This document shows positions 39,105 through 48,580 of a stretch of DNA of 64,000 nt, piece by piece. The first letter of the stretch is position 1; every line of letters begins with the position of its first letter. The stretch comes from SAR324 cluster bacterium JCVI-SC AAA005 (GTDB taxonomy: Bacteria > SAR324 > NAC60-12): contig AGAU01000259.1 of NCBI GenBank assembly GCA_000224765.2, positions 1 through 64,000 of the forward strand, given 5' to 3'. Under the pieces are notes generated by a model. The model was not told the origin of the DNA. It ran no database searches and saw only the letters and a program-made list of their open reading frames with translations. The position numbers and the translations under genes are program-made.

Positions 39105-39358
39105 ACTAATGGATCTGGAACAAAATGATAACCGTTTGGGCGTACCTTCTCAGAGATGCGCAGGTTGACTACGCCTGGCCCTACTGTAATAGTTCAGTTG
39201 ATATAGTCGATGTCGTGTATTTTTTTGAACCGATCCATTTCGATGATTACAGTGTATTTTTGAGGCACAACTCCTCTGGAAAGACCGGAGCCAGCTCCTC
39301 TTGCCAGGCAAGTCAGCTTCTCACGATACAAAACTTTGACGACTCGAACCAATCTAAA
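39105..39358 (-). pseudogene. GlcD-like FAD-linked oxidase fragment
   Basis: The minus strand reads RLVRVVKVLYREKLTCLARG, AGSGLSRGVVP, then a stop at 39194-39196, TITVGPGVVNLRISEKV and GYHFVPDP. This is the FAD-binding (FAD_binding_4) region of glycolate/D-lactate oxidases, with 'RGAGTGLSGG' changed to RGAGSGLSRG. Only about 85 codons remain and it runs into the sugar dehydrogenase fragment, so a deletion probably joined two genes. Confidence 0.6.
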
Positions 39359-39606
39359 TGATCATCGTCGTCTACTTTCGGCCTTGGAGTAGTGTGACGC
39401 ACCGCTAGCGAAAGCTATCATGGGTGAGCACCTACGCCAAGTGCGCGAACTCTACTTCCAATTACCCAATGGTGACTAGTGAACGCCTTTTCTCTCTAGT
39501 TAGTAGAGGGTATAGGACTTGAATGAAGGTGCCTCGAAGAATATCACTTACTTATCCCTGAAAAGGCCACCTGAGTGTGGTCTTTCCCCCGCATTTGAAT
39601 GGAGGC

Positions 39607-41268
39607 ATGGACGCCCTGCCGCGCTTTCTACAAAACCCGATCCGACTCAAACTGGTCCTGCTCTATTTTGGGATTGTCCTGCTCCTGCCCGGACTCGGTG
39701 ACACTCCATTGGTGGACTGGGATGAGAACATCTACGCAGAAGCCAGCCGACAGATGGTGGAGCGAGACAACTATCTGAATATCTACATCAACGACTATCC
39801 CTTCGCAGAAAAGCCTCCTTTCTTTTTCTGGGAGCAGGCGGCCTCCTATCATCTTTGGGGAATCAACGAGTTTGCGGCTCGTTTCCCATCGGTATTGGCT
39901 GGTCTGGCGATGGTGATTTTCTGCTTTGAAGTGGGCCGACGGATTCGGGATCAGTATCTTGGGACCATCTGGTCAATGGTCTATCTAACGTCACTACTCC
40001 CGGGAGTCTTCGCTCGTAGTGCAGTCATCGACCATACCTTCAACGCCTTTATTGCAATCGCAGCCTTTTTTCTCTATCGCTACGACTGTCAATATGAAGC
40101 GTGGCGTCAGCAGTCTGGAACAAGGACTCCACAGCATCGACTTTCTCTATTGATTGCCAGTCTCTGCATGGGGATTGCGGTACTGACTAAGGGGCCTTTG
40201 GGGGGAGCCATTCCGTTGATTGCTTTTGCAGGCTACAAGCTTCTAGTGGCTTCTCGTCAGACAGTTCCACTCACACATTTCTTCAGTTGTGGGATCACCT
40301 CGCTGGGAGTCGCTCTCTCCTGGTATTTGCTCAACTGGATCGTTTACGGAACAGAGTTCCTTCAGGGCTTCATTTGGTTCCAGTTCAGCCTCTTCAGTCG
40401 TCCGTTGGAAGGCCACGAGGGGCCATTCTTCTATCATTGGCTGGTTGCTCTGATTGGACTATTCCCCTGGACGCCCTTCCTGTTTCTGCAGCCAAAACGT
40501 TTGTGGAAATCAGAAGAAGTACATGTGCGACCCCTAGTACGTCTTTCCGTGGTCTGGATTCTCTTTGTGCTAGTGCTGTTTTCTCTAGTCAGTACGAAGC
40601 TACCTCACTACTCAGCCTCAATGTATCTTCCTCTGACGCTCTTAATTTCCCTGCAGTTGCATGATCGCAAGTTTGAATTGCCTCGCTGGTCTTGCCTTGT
40701 TCTTGGACTCTGGGGAGTGTTGCTGGCTGCGGGTCTTTGTGCGGTGCCTTTTTTGGCAGAGAGATACTTGGCTGAGGTCAGCCCTGAGTTTAAACTGGAA
40801 TGGTCTGGCGGTATTTATTGGACCAGTGGTGGAATGCTGCTGACCATGTTCTTAGGGACCCTACTACTCTGTCGCCAACGCTTCTGGTATGGGCTCGGGG
40901 TAGTTGGAATAAGTATGATCTTCTGTGTTCAAGGTCTCTGGCGCTATCAGGTACCAATGATCCAGAGTTATATCCAAACTCCGTTGGTCGAACTCGTGCG
41001 GGAAGCCCATCAGCAGCAGGCCAAGGTCGTGCTATATCGTGTTGTCTCCTTTGCTGCTCTTTTCTATGGAGGAAAACCCATTGAGATGTTGCACACCTAC
41101 AAATTTCCAAATGATCCGGAGATTCTCAATCTCCCCAATTTCAAAGAGCTGGCGATTATCACAGAGCGCCGCATGGAGGATAGCCTACGCAAGGATCACC
41201 CACGGGTCCAGTTCGTAAAACACTCTGGTAATTTTGCGTTTTACAACATACCAACTGATTACCCTTGA
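39607..41268 (+). CDS. Membrane glycosyltransferase family 39 (ArnT-like)
   Basis: About 553 residues with roughly ten to twelve membrane segments. The GT39/ArnT hallmark near the N terminus is VDWDENIYAEASRQM, the acidic pair for catalysis after the first helix, followed by EKPPFFFWEQAASYHLWG and NEFAARFPSVLAG. Such enzymes move a sugar from a polyprenyl phosphate to lipid A, protein or glycan on the periplasmic side. A start at the ATG at 39607 is preferred; a GTG at 39577 is in frame. asd follows 118 bp later with its own probable promoter. Confidence 0.85.
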   Translation: MDALPRFLQNPIRLKLVLLYFGIVLLLPGLGDTPLVDWDENIYAEASRQMVERDNYLNIYINDYPFAEKPPFFFWEQAASYHLWGINEFAARFPSVLAGLAMVIFCFEVGRRIRDQYLGTIWSMVYLTSLLPGVFARSAVIDHTFNAFIAIAAFFLYRYDCQYEAWRQQSGTRTPQHRLSLLIASLCMGIAVLTKGPLGGAIPLIAFAGYKLLVASRQTVPLTHFFSCGITSLGVALSWYLLNWIVYGTEFLQGFIWFQFSLFSRPLEGHEGPFFYHWLVALIGLFPWTPFLFLQPKRLWKSEEVHVRPLVRLSVVWILFVLVLFSLVSTKLPHYSASMYLPLTLLISLQLHDRKFELPRWSCLVLGLWGVLLAAGLCAVPFLAERYLAEVSPEFKLEWSGGIYWTSGGMLLTMFLGTLLLCRQRFWYGLGVVGISMIFCVQGLWRYQVPMIQSYIQTPLVELVREAHQQQAKVVLYRVVSFAALFYGGKPIEMLHTYKFPNDPEILNLPNFKELAIITERRMEDSLRKDHPRVQFVKHSGNFAFYNIPTDYP

Positions 41269-41386
41269 TTTCTTCCTCGCTTTCGGTTTGAGCTTCTGAC
41301 CTCTTTTCGATAGTATTAAATGTTTTTGTGATCTTCGCTTCGAGGTTAGCAGGGTTGCTTTCCCCCAATATATCAGAAAAGGTTCG

Positions 41387-42388
41387 ATGTCGCAGGTCGT
41401 GGCAATTGCTGGTGCAACCGGCGCCGTAGGTACAGAGTTCATAAAGCTGCTAGAACAGCGCAATTATCCGCTTCAGAAACTCAAATTGCTGGCATCAGCA
41501 CGCTCAGTGGGTAAGCAATTGCGCTTTCGGGGCCAGACTCTGACGGTTGAAGAGCTGCGACCAGAGGCTTTTCAAGACGTTGATGTCGCATTCTTTTCAG
41601 CAGGTGGTGACCGCAGCAAAGAATTTGCCCCAGTAGCGGTCGAAGCTGGGGCGCTGGTCATTGATAACAGCAGTGCCTTTCGTATGGAGGAAGGGGTACC
41701 TCTGGTTGTGCCAGAGATCAATGCGGAGGCAGCTCGGCGACACAAGGGGTTGATTGCTAATCCAAACTGTTCGACGATCCAGATGGTGGTAGCTTTGAAC
41801 CCCTTGCATCAGGAATCACCTTTACAGCGAGTTGTAGTCTCCACCTATCAAGCTGTCTCTGGAGCCGGTGCCAGCGGCATGCAGGAACTGTTGGACCAAG
41901 TCTGCGACTATACTCAAGGAAAACCTATTACGCCCCAAGCCTTTCCCAAGCAAATCCTCTTCAACTTGATCCCACATATCGATATCTTCCAGGAAAATGG
42001 TTACACCAGGGAAGAGATGAAGATGGTATTGGAGACACGCAAGATCATGTCAATCTCTGAGCTCCCGGTTTCAGCGACCTGTGTTCGGGTTCCGGTACTG
42101 CGAGCTCACTCCGAAGCCATTTGGGTTGAGACAGAGACCAAGATTTCAGAGGTACGGGCAAGAGAACTATTTGTCCAAGCGCCAGGGATCCAGTTAGTAG
42201 ACGAACGAAAGCCCGCGGGGTACCCTGTGCCGTGGGAAGCCAGCGAAACATTTGACACTTACGTTGGCCGAGTTCGAGAAGATCTGTCACATCCACGTGG
42301 GTTGACTTTCTGGTGTGTGGCGGACCAACTCTACAAAGGAGCAGCCTTGAACGCAATTCAAATCGCTGAGGTTCTGCTGGAAAGCTGA
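41387..42388 (+). CDS. asd: Aspartate-semialdehyde dehydrogenase
   Basis: Second step of the lysine, threonine and methionine branch: reduces aspartyl phosphate with NADPH. 333 residues, normal length. Seen: the dinucleotide site VAIAGATGAVGTEF at the start, FFSAGGDRSKEF, the catalytic Cys in IANPNCSTIQ near 130, QAVSGAGASG, and SATCVRVPVLRAHSEAI with the Arg and His used for substrate and catalysis. It begins a tightly spaced plus-strand run (asd to ppk2). Confidence 0.96.
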   Translation: MSQVVAIAGATGAVGTEFIKLLEQRNYPLQKLKLLASARSVGKQLRFRGQTLTVEELRPEAFQDVDVAFFSAGGDRSKEFAPVAVEAGALVIDNSSAFRMEEGVPLVVPEINAEAARRHKGLIANPNCSTIQMVVALNPLHQESPLQRVVVSTYQAVSGAGASGMQELLDQVCDYTQGKPITPQAFPKQILFNLIPHIDIFQENGYTREEMKMVLETRKIMSISELPVSATCVRVPVLRAHSEAIWVETETKISEVRARELFVQAPGIQLVDERKPAGYPVPWEASETFDTYVGRVREDLSHPRGLTFWCVADQLYKGAALNAIQIAEVLLES

Positions 42389-42404
42389 ATCTAGAATAGG
42401 CTAC

Positions 42405-42602
42405 TTGAAACGAGATGGTAAACGACCACACTATGACCAAATCCTGGCTTGGTTGACGAATGAATTTGAGTGCCGACCATTGGAGAAATGTGATTTCCGT
42501 TACCTACTTAAGGAACTTCAGGAACAGTTGAATTCTACTGAAGAGGAGTTACTTCGTCATGGCTTTCGCAGAGCATATCGCCAGTTGGTGGAGGGTGTTT
42601 GA
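42405..42602 (+). CDS. Small helical protein (65 residues)
   Basis: It starts at a TTG (42405) 16 bp after asd, with a weak TAGG upstream. Product: LKRDGKRPHYDQILAWLTNE, continuing as a charged helical protein to YRQLVEGV. It has four Arg-rich stretches, no signal and no membrane helix. No family is recognised. Codon use matches the neighbours and the frame fills the gap between asd and the PspC-like gene, so it is likely real. Confidence 0.5.
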   Translation: MKRDGKRPHYDQILAWLTNEFECRPLEKCDFRYLLKELQEQLNSTEEELLRHGFRRAYRQLVEGV

Positions 42603-42623
42603 AATTTTGAGTTGGAGAGCGCT

Positions 42624-42968
42624 GTGCCCATGAATTTGCTTCTAGTGATCATCGGAGGGTTCTCACTCTTCGTTGGTTTCCTCGGGGTGTTTGCAATAAT
42701 GCGCAATGACTCGGAAGACAAAGAGTACATTCCCAAACGTTGGTTTGTTGGGGTATGCGCAGACGTAGCTAAAATCTTGAGGGTACATGTTGCCCTGGTG
42801 CGACTATTGGTCATCATCTACACCCCCTTTGTCGTTGGGCTCCTTTTCTATGTGGTTTACTCCATACTCCTAAAGCGACGACGGCAGCGGGAAGCTGAAG
42901 TAGCTGCCCAGCAGCCAGAACGTCCTCCTGCCACGATCACCAAGATTGATAGCATCCACTACAACTGA
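42624..42968 (+). CDS. PspC-domain membrane protein
   Basis: About 114 residues. A GTG start at 42624 has GGAG 6-7 bases upstream; an ATG at 42630 is in frame. The first helix (LLLVIIGGFSLFVGFLGVFA) is followed by the PspC-like stretch WFVGVCADVAKILRVHVALV and a second helix (IYTPFVVGLLFYVVYSI), then a basic and Gln/Pro-rich cytosolic tail. PspC proteins sense envelope stress in enterics; here only the domain is recognised. It overlaps hemD by 23 bp. Confidence 0.75.
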   Translation: MPMNLLLVIIGGFSLFVGFLGVFAIMRNDSEDKEYIPKRWFVGVCADVAKILRVHVALVRLLVIIYTPFVVGLLFYVVYSILLKRRRQREAEVAAQQPERPPATITKIDSIHYN

Positions 42969-43764
42969 GTCTCATTTTCGATCAGCCCTAGCTCTGATTA
43001 CCCGCGAAGAACCTGTGGATGGCCCATTGTCTCAGGCTCTGCAATCAGTAGGAATTCGAGTTTGCCATCACCCAGTCTTGGTTACAAGGTCCCCTCCTTC
43101 TTGGCAAGCATTTGATGCTGCTTGGCTTCAGCGGCAGCAAGTGGATTGGATTGGTTTCACCAGCCAGCGGGCTGTTCGAGGGTTTTATCAACGTTTGGCA
43201 ACACTTGGTGGGAATTTAGGTGAGCTGTCTCATTGCCGAATTGCTTGTATAGGACCCTCAACAGCAGATGTTTGGTTAGCTTTGGGAGGTCAGACACCGT
43301 TGGTTCCAGAGGTTTTCCACGCAGAAGCCCTGGGAGCAGCAATGCTGAAAACAGGCATAACCTCTGATCATTGCTGTTGGTTACCGCAGGCACTGCAGGC
43401 TCGTGAAGCCCTCGGGGTACTTCTCCGAGCAGCTGGTAGCAAGGTACTAGCAACGCCAACATATCAGATTCTGCCAGCTTCCTCTGCAGTTGTACGAGCT
43501 TGGAGAGAGACCCTTGAAAAGGGTGTTGATTGGATCACCTTCACCAGCCCTTCTGCAGTAGAACACTGGTTCGATCGGCTACCCCCGAACGAGTGGTTAC
43601 AGTTGACGCAACGTCCAAAAATTGCTTGCATCGGCCCATCGACTTCAGCGGCTATCGACGAACTGTTTCTGTCAGCAGATGTGACTGCTACTTCTCACAA
43701 TTTTGCTGGTCTGGCTGATGTGATTGTACATTTTCCCAAAGATCAAAACATCCCGGTTAGCTGA
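42946..43764 (+). CDS. hemD: Uroporphyrinogen-III synthase
   Basis: Closes and inverts ring D of hydroxymethylbilane in haem synthesis. 272 residues in two similar halves: ALALITREEPVDGPLSQALQ at the start, WIGFTSQRAVRGFYQRL, IACIGPSTADVW, then WITFTSPSAVEHWFDRL and IACIGPSTSAAI. The family is poorly conserved, but this paired 'TSxxAV...IGxxTA' pattern is characteristic. The start is a TTG at 42946 inside the PspC-like gene; no better start is seen. serB follows after 6 bp. Confidence 0.85.
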   Translation: MIASTTTESHFRSALALITREEPVDGPLSQALQSVGIRVCHHPVLVTRSPPSWQAFDAAWLQRQQVDWIGFTSQRAVRGFYQRLATLGGNLGELSHCRIACIGPSTADVWLALGGQTPLVPEVFHAEALGAAMLKTGITSDHCCWLPQALQAREALGVLLRAAGSKVLATPTYQILPASSAVVRAWRETLEKGVDWITFTSPSAVEHWFDRLPPNEWLQLTQRPKIACIGPSTSAAIDELFLSADVTATSHNFAGLADVIVHFPKDQNIPVS

Positions 43765-43770
43765 AAAAGC

Positions 43771-44943
43771 ATGAATCAACAACTACTGTTGAGTTTTCAA
43801 GGACCTCATCACCCTAAAATTCTGTCGCGTCTGGGTACACTGCTTGATAGCTGGCCTGTGCGGTTGCTGGATCTGCATGGTCTGGAACAGGATCAGATTT
43901 TCTCTGGCTTATGGCAACTGGAGTGGATCAGTGAACAGGATCCACAATTGATGGAAAAGAGCTTGTGCTCCCTGATGCAGGAATTTGACATGCAGTTCCA
44001 GCTCAGCCACAGTAAGACTCAGCCTAAAAGAGAACAGAGATTCATCCTAACTCTGCTTGGTGATCACCTGAGTACGAGCCTGTTGGCGCAACTGCTACAA
44101 CGCCTTCAGCAGGAAGAGTTGCTTGTCCATGGGCTTCAGCCGCTGGAGAGTCAGCACCTGCGAGTCTTGGAACTACAATTGCGTACACATCAGCAACTGG
44201 ACCGACCACGCTTGCTCCGGGATTTACTGCCGTTGCATCAGCAACATCATGTGGACTTTGCCCTACAACCAGAATCCCTGTTTCGGCGGCATAAGCGGCT
44301 GATCGTATTTGATGCAGATATGACGTTCATCCAGTGTGAGATTATCAATGAGATGAGTCAGCTAGTTGGCTGTGAGGCAGAAGTCAAAGTGCTGACCGAG
44401 GCGGCCATGCGTGGTGAGTTGGATTTTGAAGAGGCTTTGCGGGCTCGGGTGCGCTTGCTGAAAGGACTCCACCGCGATGATCTACAGTCCTTGCTTCGCC
44501 AGCTGCCCTATACCCCAGGCGTACGGCGCCTAGTACGTGTACTGAAGCAACTTGGCTATAAGCTAGCGCTGCTCAGTGGAGGATTCCAACTGTTTGTTGA
44601 CCATATTTGCGAGGAATTCGACCTCGATTATGGTTTCGCCAACTCATTGGAGTGGCAGGATAGTCGGTTGACCGGAGAGCTGCTTGGGGAGATTGTTGAT
44701 GGTCAGCGCAAGGCGCAGTTGCTACAGAAAATTGCTGCGCGTGAAAGCATTGTTCCTGAGCAGGTTGTAGCGATCGGTGACGGTGCGAATGATGTGCAGA
44801 TGTTGGCGATAGCCGGTCTAGGAATTGCCTTCAACGCTAAGCCAGTATTGCAGGAACGTGCAAGTGGCCAACTCAATCAGCCCAATCTGGATGCACTACT
44901 CTACTTCCTTGGACTCTCTGGACAGGAGCTAGCGGATTGCTGA
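43771..44943 (+). CDS. serB: Phosphoserine phosphatase with N-terminal ACT-like region
   Basis: Last step of serine synthesis. 390 residues: an N-terminal 170-residue part with two ACT-like segments (LLSFQGPHHPKILSRLGTLL; FILTLLGDHLSTSLLAQLL), then a HAD phosphatase domain. HAD motif I is IVFDADMTFIQCE (DxDxT; Met replaces the usual Ser), motif II LALLSGGF, and motif IV GDGANDVQMLAIAG. The Glu for serine binding and the FEEALRARVRLLKG cap match SerB. It is close to 3'-end neighbours in a same-strand run. Confidence 0.93.
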   Translation: MNQQLLLSFQGPHHPKILSRLGTLLDSWPVRLLDLHGLEQDQIFSGLWQLEWISEQDPQLMEKSLCSLMQEFDMQFQLSHSKTQPKREQRFILTLLGDHLSTSLLAQLLQRLQQEELLVHGLQPLESQHLRVLELQLRTHQQLDRPRLLRDLLPLHQQHHVDFALQPESLFRRHKRLIVFDADMTFIQCEIINEMSQLVGCEAEVKVLTEAAMRGELDFEEALRARVRLLKGLHRDDLQSLLRQLPYTPGVRRLVRVLKQLGYKLALLSGGFQLFVDHICEEFDLDYGFANSLEWQDSRLTGELLGEIVDGQRKAQLLQKIAARESIVPEQVVAIGDGANDVQMLAIAGLGIAFNAKPVLQERASGQLNQPNLDALLYFLGLSGQELADC

Positions 44944-44970
44944 AAAGCTTGTCCAATTTCAGGATTCTCC

Positions 44971-45417
44971 ATGTGGTTCTTAGGACCAATTATGTATGCT
45001 TCTTTCTCTTTGCTACTAGGTTTTTCGATCATTGGTTGTACAGGGAACCGGCCTGTTGATTTAGGTTTGAAAGATGGCTATCTACGCCCGTGCCCCTCCT
45101 CTCCGAACTGCGTCAACAGCATGGTTAATGAAGATGAAGTACACCGAATCGAACCCTTTCGTGGTGTTTCGCTTGCGGAATTACGAGAACTGCTTCAGAA
45201 CGAGGAGAGTGTCGAAATCGTAACAGATCATGAAAACTATCTGCATGCGGAATTCACGAGCCTTATCATGAGATTTGTTGACGATGTGGAGTTCTTTTCA
45301 ATTGCAGAGGAACAGGTGATTCATGTACGTTCGGCTTCACGCTTGGGTAGTTCTGATTTGGGAGCAAACCGCCGTCGGGTGGAAGGATTACGTACGAAGC
45401 TGTTGGGAGGCAAGTGA
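44971..45417 (+). CDS. DUF1499 lipoprotein
   Basis: 148 residues. Signal with lipobox FSIIGC near residue 23, then the DUF1499 pattern: CPSSPNCVNSM near 45, IEPFRGVSLAELREL, YLHAEFTSLIMRFVDDVEFF and the closing IHVRSASRLGSSDLGANRRR. The function of the family is unknown; it is found in plant chloroplasts and many bacteria. An alternative start is the ATG at 44992. The stop overlaps the start of the next gene (TGATG). Confidence 0.85.
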   Translation: MWFLGPIMYASFSLLLGFSIIGCTGNRPVDLGLKDGYLRPCPSSPNCVNSMVNEDEVHRIEPFRGVSLAELRELLQNEESVEIVTDHENYLHAEFTSLIMRFVDDVEFFSIAEEQVIHVRSASRLGSSDLGANRRRVEGLRTKLLGGK

Positions 45418-46319
45418 TGGTTCGTTTTGAGAAGGAGACCCTACCGGTTCACCAAACCGCAAGTGGCGCACGCTATGAAATCGATGTATATCGCTACGAG
45501 CCCCCCAACTCTACAGAGACTGTATATCTGCAAGGGGGCTTGCATGGTATCGAACTGACGGGTATCCCTGTTCTTTACGAGTTCATGAAGCTGGTTGAAG
45601 AGGCTCAGTTGCCTCATCAGATCATCTGTGTACCGCAGTCGAATCCAATGGGACTGGATAGCCAGATCATGGGAGTACAGACAGGTTATAATAACCTGCA
45701 TACCAACCAGCAAAACTGTTGGAACTGGAACCGAATTGGGCAATTACGAGGTGATGGTAGCCAGGAAGGAGAATGGATAGAACTGTTGCTGAACCTGACT
45801 GAGCCAGCAGACACTATTCTGGATCTGCACACTGCGGGTGCTGAGACAGCGCCACATGTTTATGCTCATGTAAGCCAGGTCGAGCAAGCTCAGTGCTTGG
45901 GATTGCCGCATGTTTTGGCTTGGGAACAAAATTCCACCAGCTTCTGTGATACCTGTCAGCAACTTGGCAAAGTTGCACTCACCTTGGAATTATCTGCAAG
46001 CCGTGTGATTACTGGTGAAGATGTAGAGCGTGGAATTCAGGTCTTGCAGCGATACTTTGGCATGTTGCCCAAGGCTCCAGCAGCTCGAGTCTGGTCGATT
46101 CGTGGACACCTCAAGCGCTGGCTGTCACCGAGTGGGGGTGTACTGACCTGGCATCGGCGAGCTGGAGAATACATCCAACAAGGAGAGTCACTGGCTACAC
46201 TATATACTCGACAAGGTAAGCAAGAATTGACCTCGCCTTATAGTGGTTTGTTATTGTTGAAGAATCCAACTCATGCACCTCATGAGCGCCAGGAGTTAGC
46301 CAAGTTCTTGTTGGAGTAG
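45417..46319 (+). CDS. Succinylglutamate desuccinylase/aspartoacylase family zinc hydrolase
   Basis: A zinc-dependent deacylase of the M14-like fold, about 300 residues. The zinc ligands are in LQGGLHGIELTG (His and Glu), and LDLHTAGAE gives the third His; the general base Glu is in LTLELSASR near 195. The C-terminal part with VLTWHRRAGEYIQQGESLA looks like the family's beta-barrel domain. The substrate is unknown. The ATG at 45417 overlaps the previous stop, so it is co-translated with the DUF1499 gene. Confidence 0.85.
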   Translation: MVRFEKETLPVHQTASGARYEIDVYRYEPPNSTETVYLQGGLHGIELTGIPVLYEFMKLVEEAQLPHQIICVPQSNPMGLDSQIMGVQTGYNNLHTNQQNCWNWNRIGQLRGDGSQEGEWIELLLNLTEPADTILDLHTAGAETAPHVYAHVSQVEQAQCLGLPHVLAWEQNSTSFCDTCQQLGKVALTLELSASRVITGEDVERGIQVLQRYFGMLPKAPAARVWSIRGHLKRWLSPSGGVLTWHRRAGEYIQQGESLATLYTRQGKQELTSPYSGLLLLKNPTHAPHERQELAKFLLE

Positions 46320-46329
46320 GCTGGACCCA

Positions 46330-47250
46330 ATGAGCGAGTTGATGCCTTCTAAACGGGAGATCCGACAGCGCGTAGAGTATGGCGCCCTTGTTCTTGCCCA
46401 AAGACTGGCTGTGCTGACCCGAAAACCTCAATTGGAATGGTGGGAACACGGTTTTGCGAAACTAGCCTACCAAAGACTGAAGATTTATCGGAAGGTGGTT
46501 GAGCCAAATCTGAGCGTTGCCTTTGCAAATTGGAGTGAGGAGGATCGCACTCAACTTGCTTACAATAATTACCGCTGGTTTGCGCGATTTACACTAGACT
46601 TATTGCGTATGTCAGATTGGTTTGGAAGAACGAACAGCCTCTGTGAGGTGCGCAATCCAGAGATCTTACGCGAGGCTTTGACAGAGGAACGAGGTGTACT
46701 TCTAGCGTCAGGCCACTTCGGAAACTGGGAAATCATTTGTCCGCGGTTGGCTGAGGTGGGATTCCCAATGTCCCTTTATGTTGGTGCTCAAACCAATCCA
46801 CGCTCTGATGACAACCAGAACACGTTACGAGCTAGCTTTGGAGTGGAGACAATTGGTCGTAGCCGTCAGGCACCATTGCGCATTCGCCGTGCACTGGAGA
46901 AAAATCGAGCTGTCACCATTATTGTTGACCAGAATGACAATAAGTCTGATCTATTTGTTAATTTTTTTGGTAAGGCAGCTTCGATGAGTAAAGGGCTCGG
47001 AAGCTTCCACTATCTCAAACAAAGTCCGGTTCTTTTCACGACCTGTACTTATCAAGGCGATCGCTGTTTGTTGGAATTCCAACCGTTGGAATGTCCGCAC
47101 AGCGGTGACAAAGAAAGAGATCTGCAGCATATGTCGCAGGCCTTCACTACCGCAATGGAGGCGGCAATTTGTCGTCATCCAGAGCAGTACTTCTGGATGC
47201 ATCGTCGTTGGCGCAAGCGTCCAGCATATGACCCACAACCTGTTTACTGA
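46330..47250 (+). CDS. Lysophospholipid/lipid A acyltransferase (LpxL/HtrB family)
   Basis: 306 residues. The catalytic HxxxxE motif is SGHFGNWEI near 130; other hallmarks are VEPNLSVAFANWS, IIVDQNDNKSDLFVNFFGK and the late HPEQYFWMHRRWRKRP. The enzyme adds a secondary acyl chain to lipid A at the inner membrane; a role in other lipids is possible. No N-terminal membrane helix is evident, unlike E. coli LpxL. It supports an outer membrane with LPS in this organism. Confidence 0.9.
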   Translation: MSELMPSKREIRQRVEYGALVLAQRLAVLTRKPQLEWWEHGFAKLAYQRLKIYRKVVEPNLSVAFANWSEEDRTQLAYNNYRWFARFTLDLLRMSDWFGRTNSLCEVRNPEILREALTEERGVLLASGHFGNWEIICPRLAEVGFPMSLYVGAQTNPRSDDNQNTLRASFGVETIGRSRQAPLRIRRALEKNRAVTIIVDQNDNKSDLFVNFFGKAASMSKGLGSFHYLKQSPVLFTTCTYQGDRCLLEFQPLECPHSGDKERDLQHMSQAFTTAMEAAICRHPEQYFWMHRRWRKRPAYDPQPVY

Positions 47251-47262
47251 GGGAGATCAGCA

Positions 47263-48168
47263 ATGGGCAGAAAAACTGACAAGAAAAAGGAGCAACGTGT
47301 ACAACAGGAAGTTGTGAAGACGGCCAAAAAGGCAGAAAAGTTGACTCCGATAGAAGAAGTTCCTCATGGAGACATCCATATTAAGCATGAGAGATTGAAC
47401 AAGTCTTTCTATGAATCAGAGTTGGAACGTCTACAACTGGAACTGGTCAAGTGGCAGACCTGGATCAAGCAAAAAGGTTTTAAAGTCGTTATGATCTTTG
47501 AGGGACGCGACGCCGCTGGTAAAGGGGGTTCGATCAAGCGCATTACTGAGCCGCTGAATCCAAGAGGCTGTCGAGTAGTAGCGTTGGGAACACCGACAGA
47601 AAAGGAAAAGACACAGTGGTATTTCCAGCGCTATGTAAGCGAGCTACCTGCTGCAGGAGAGATCGTGATCTTCGACCGCAGTTGGTACAACCGAGCTGGT
47701 GTTGAGCGAGTGATGGGTTTCTGTACTGATGAGCAGTACGAAGAATTCCAGCGTAGCTGTCCAGAATTTGAGAGAATGCTGGTACGCTCCGGAATTATTC
47801 TGCTCAAGTACTGGTTCTCCGTCAGCGATGAAGAACAAGAACGACGATTTCATGATCGTGCCAAAGATCCAGCCAAGCGCTGGAAACTCAGCCCAATGGA
47901 TATGGAGTCAATCTCTCGCTGGGTCGAGTACTCCAAGGCCAAGGATACGATGCTCAACTTCTCAAATATTCCAGAAGCACCCTGGTTTGGAGTGGAGGGT
48001 GATGATAAACGCCGTGCACGACTCAACTGCATGCACCACGTCCTCAGCAAAGTTGATTACAAAGATGTCCTGCCATCTGTGATCAAGGTTCCGGACCGAC
48101 CTCCGCTACCGAAGGACTATCATCGTCCTCCGAGAGAAGAGCAATTCCATGTACCAGAGGTGTACTGA
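47263..48168 (+). CDS. ppk2: Polyphosphate kinase 2
   Basis: Transfers phosphate between polyphosphate and a nucleoside phosphate. 301 residues with a Lys-rich start, Walker A FEGRDAAGKGGSIKR near 90, the Walker B-like VIFDRSWYNRAGVERVMGF near 145, and the lid segment RAKDPAKRWKLSPMD. GGGAG-like SD (GGGAG) lies 8 bases before the ATG. Class I PPK2 make GTP/ATP from the diphosphates; the class cannot be fixed by eye. It is the last gene of the asd-to-ppk2 run. Confidence 0.95.
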   Translation: MGRKTDKKKEQRVQQEVVKTAKKAEKLTPIEEVPHGDIHIKHERLNKSFYESELERLQLELVKWQTWIKQKGFKVVMIFEGRDAAGKGGSIKRITEPLNPRGCRVVALGTPTEKEKTQWYFQRYVSELPAAGEIVIFDRSWYNRAGVERVMGFCTDEQYEEFQRSCPEFERMLVRSGIILLKYWFSVSDEEQERRFHDRAKDPAKRWKLSPMDMESISRWVEYSKAKDTMLNFSNIPEAPWFGVEGDDKRRARLNCMHHVLSKVDYKDVLPSVIKVPDRPPLPKDYHRPPREEQFHVPEVY

Positions 48169-48580
48169 GCCCAACTCCTTGTGGATTTTAGCTTTGGTCG
48201 GGAGCAATGCTGTTCCTGGCCAATGCAGTCAGCTTATGTGAAAACTGCCAAATGTTGTAACTCGTCGAGGGGAAAAGGTTTCGGGTCTCGCAATTCCCTG
48301 GTGACCAAAGCAGAGGATGTAGCTTCCCAATGTTTCAAGATTGAGTTCGTACAAGTATTTTGAAACAAAAATATTACTCTGAAAATGCTTCACGCAAGTT
48401 GCACTCAATGCGCCTCGAACATATGCTAACAATCCAGTCACAAAGCAGTGTAGAATTGGTATTTACGTCTAATGTTGCGCTCGGTCTTCTTAGGTTTACG
48501 GTGCGCAGCTTCTATGCCGGAGCAATACCACTCGTGAGCGACCAAGTAGCCACGAGTACCCTCTCTGAGAGGATTTACAC
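48169..48580. other. 412-bp spacer between ppk2 and tam
   Basis: No supported gene. The composition changes relative to the core genes, and the last part contains the GAGG ribosome-binding site of tam. No clear hairpin terminator for ppk2 was found. Confidence 0.4.

Noticed and set aside
48181..48363. 60-codon frame after ppk2
   Set aside because: No ribosome-binding site, biased composition and no family; treated as non-coding spacer.
48360..48580. Possible integron-type attC site before tam
   Set aside because: Some short inverted bases are present but no convincing core sites or stem could be drawn, and no integron integrase is in the window.
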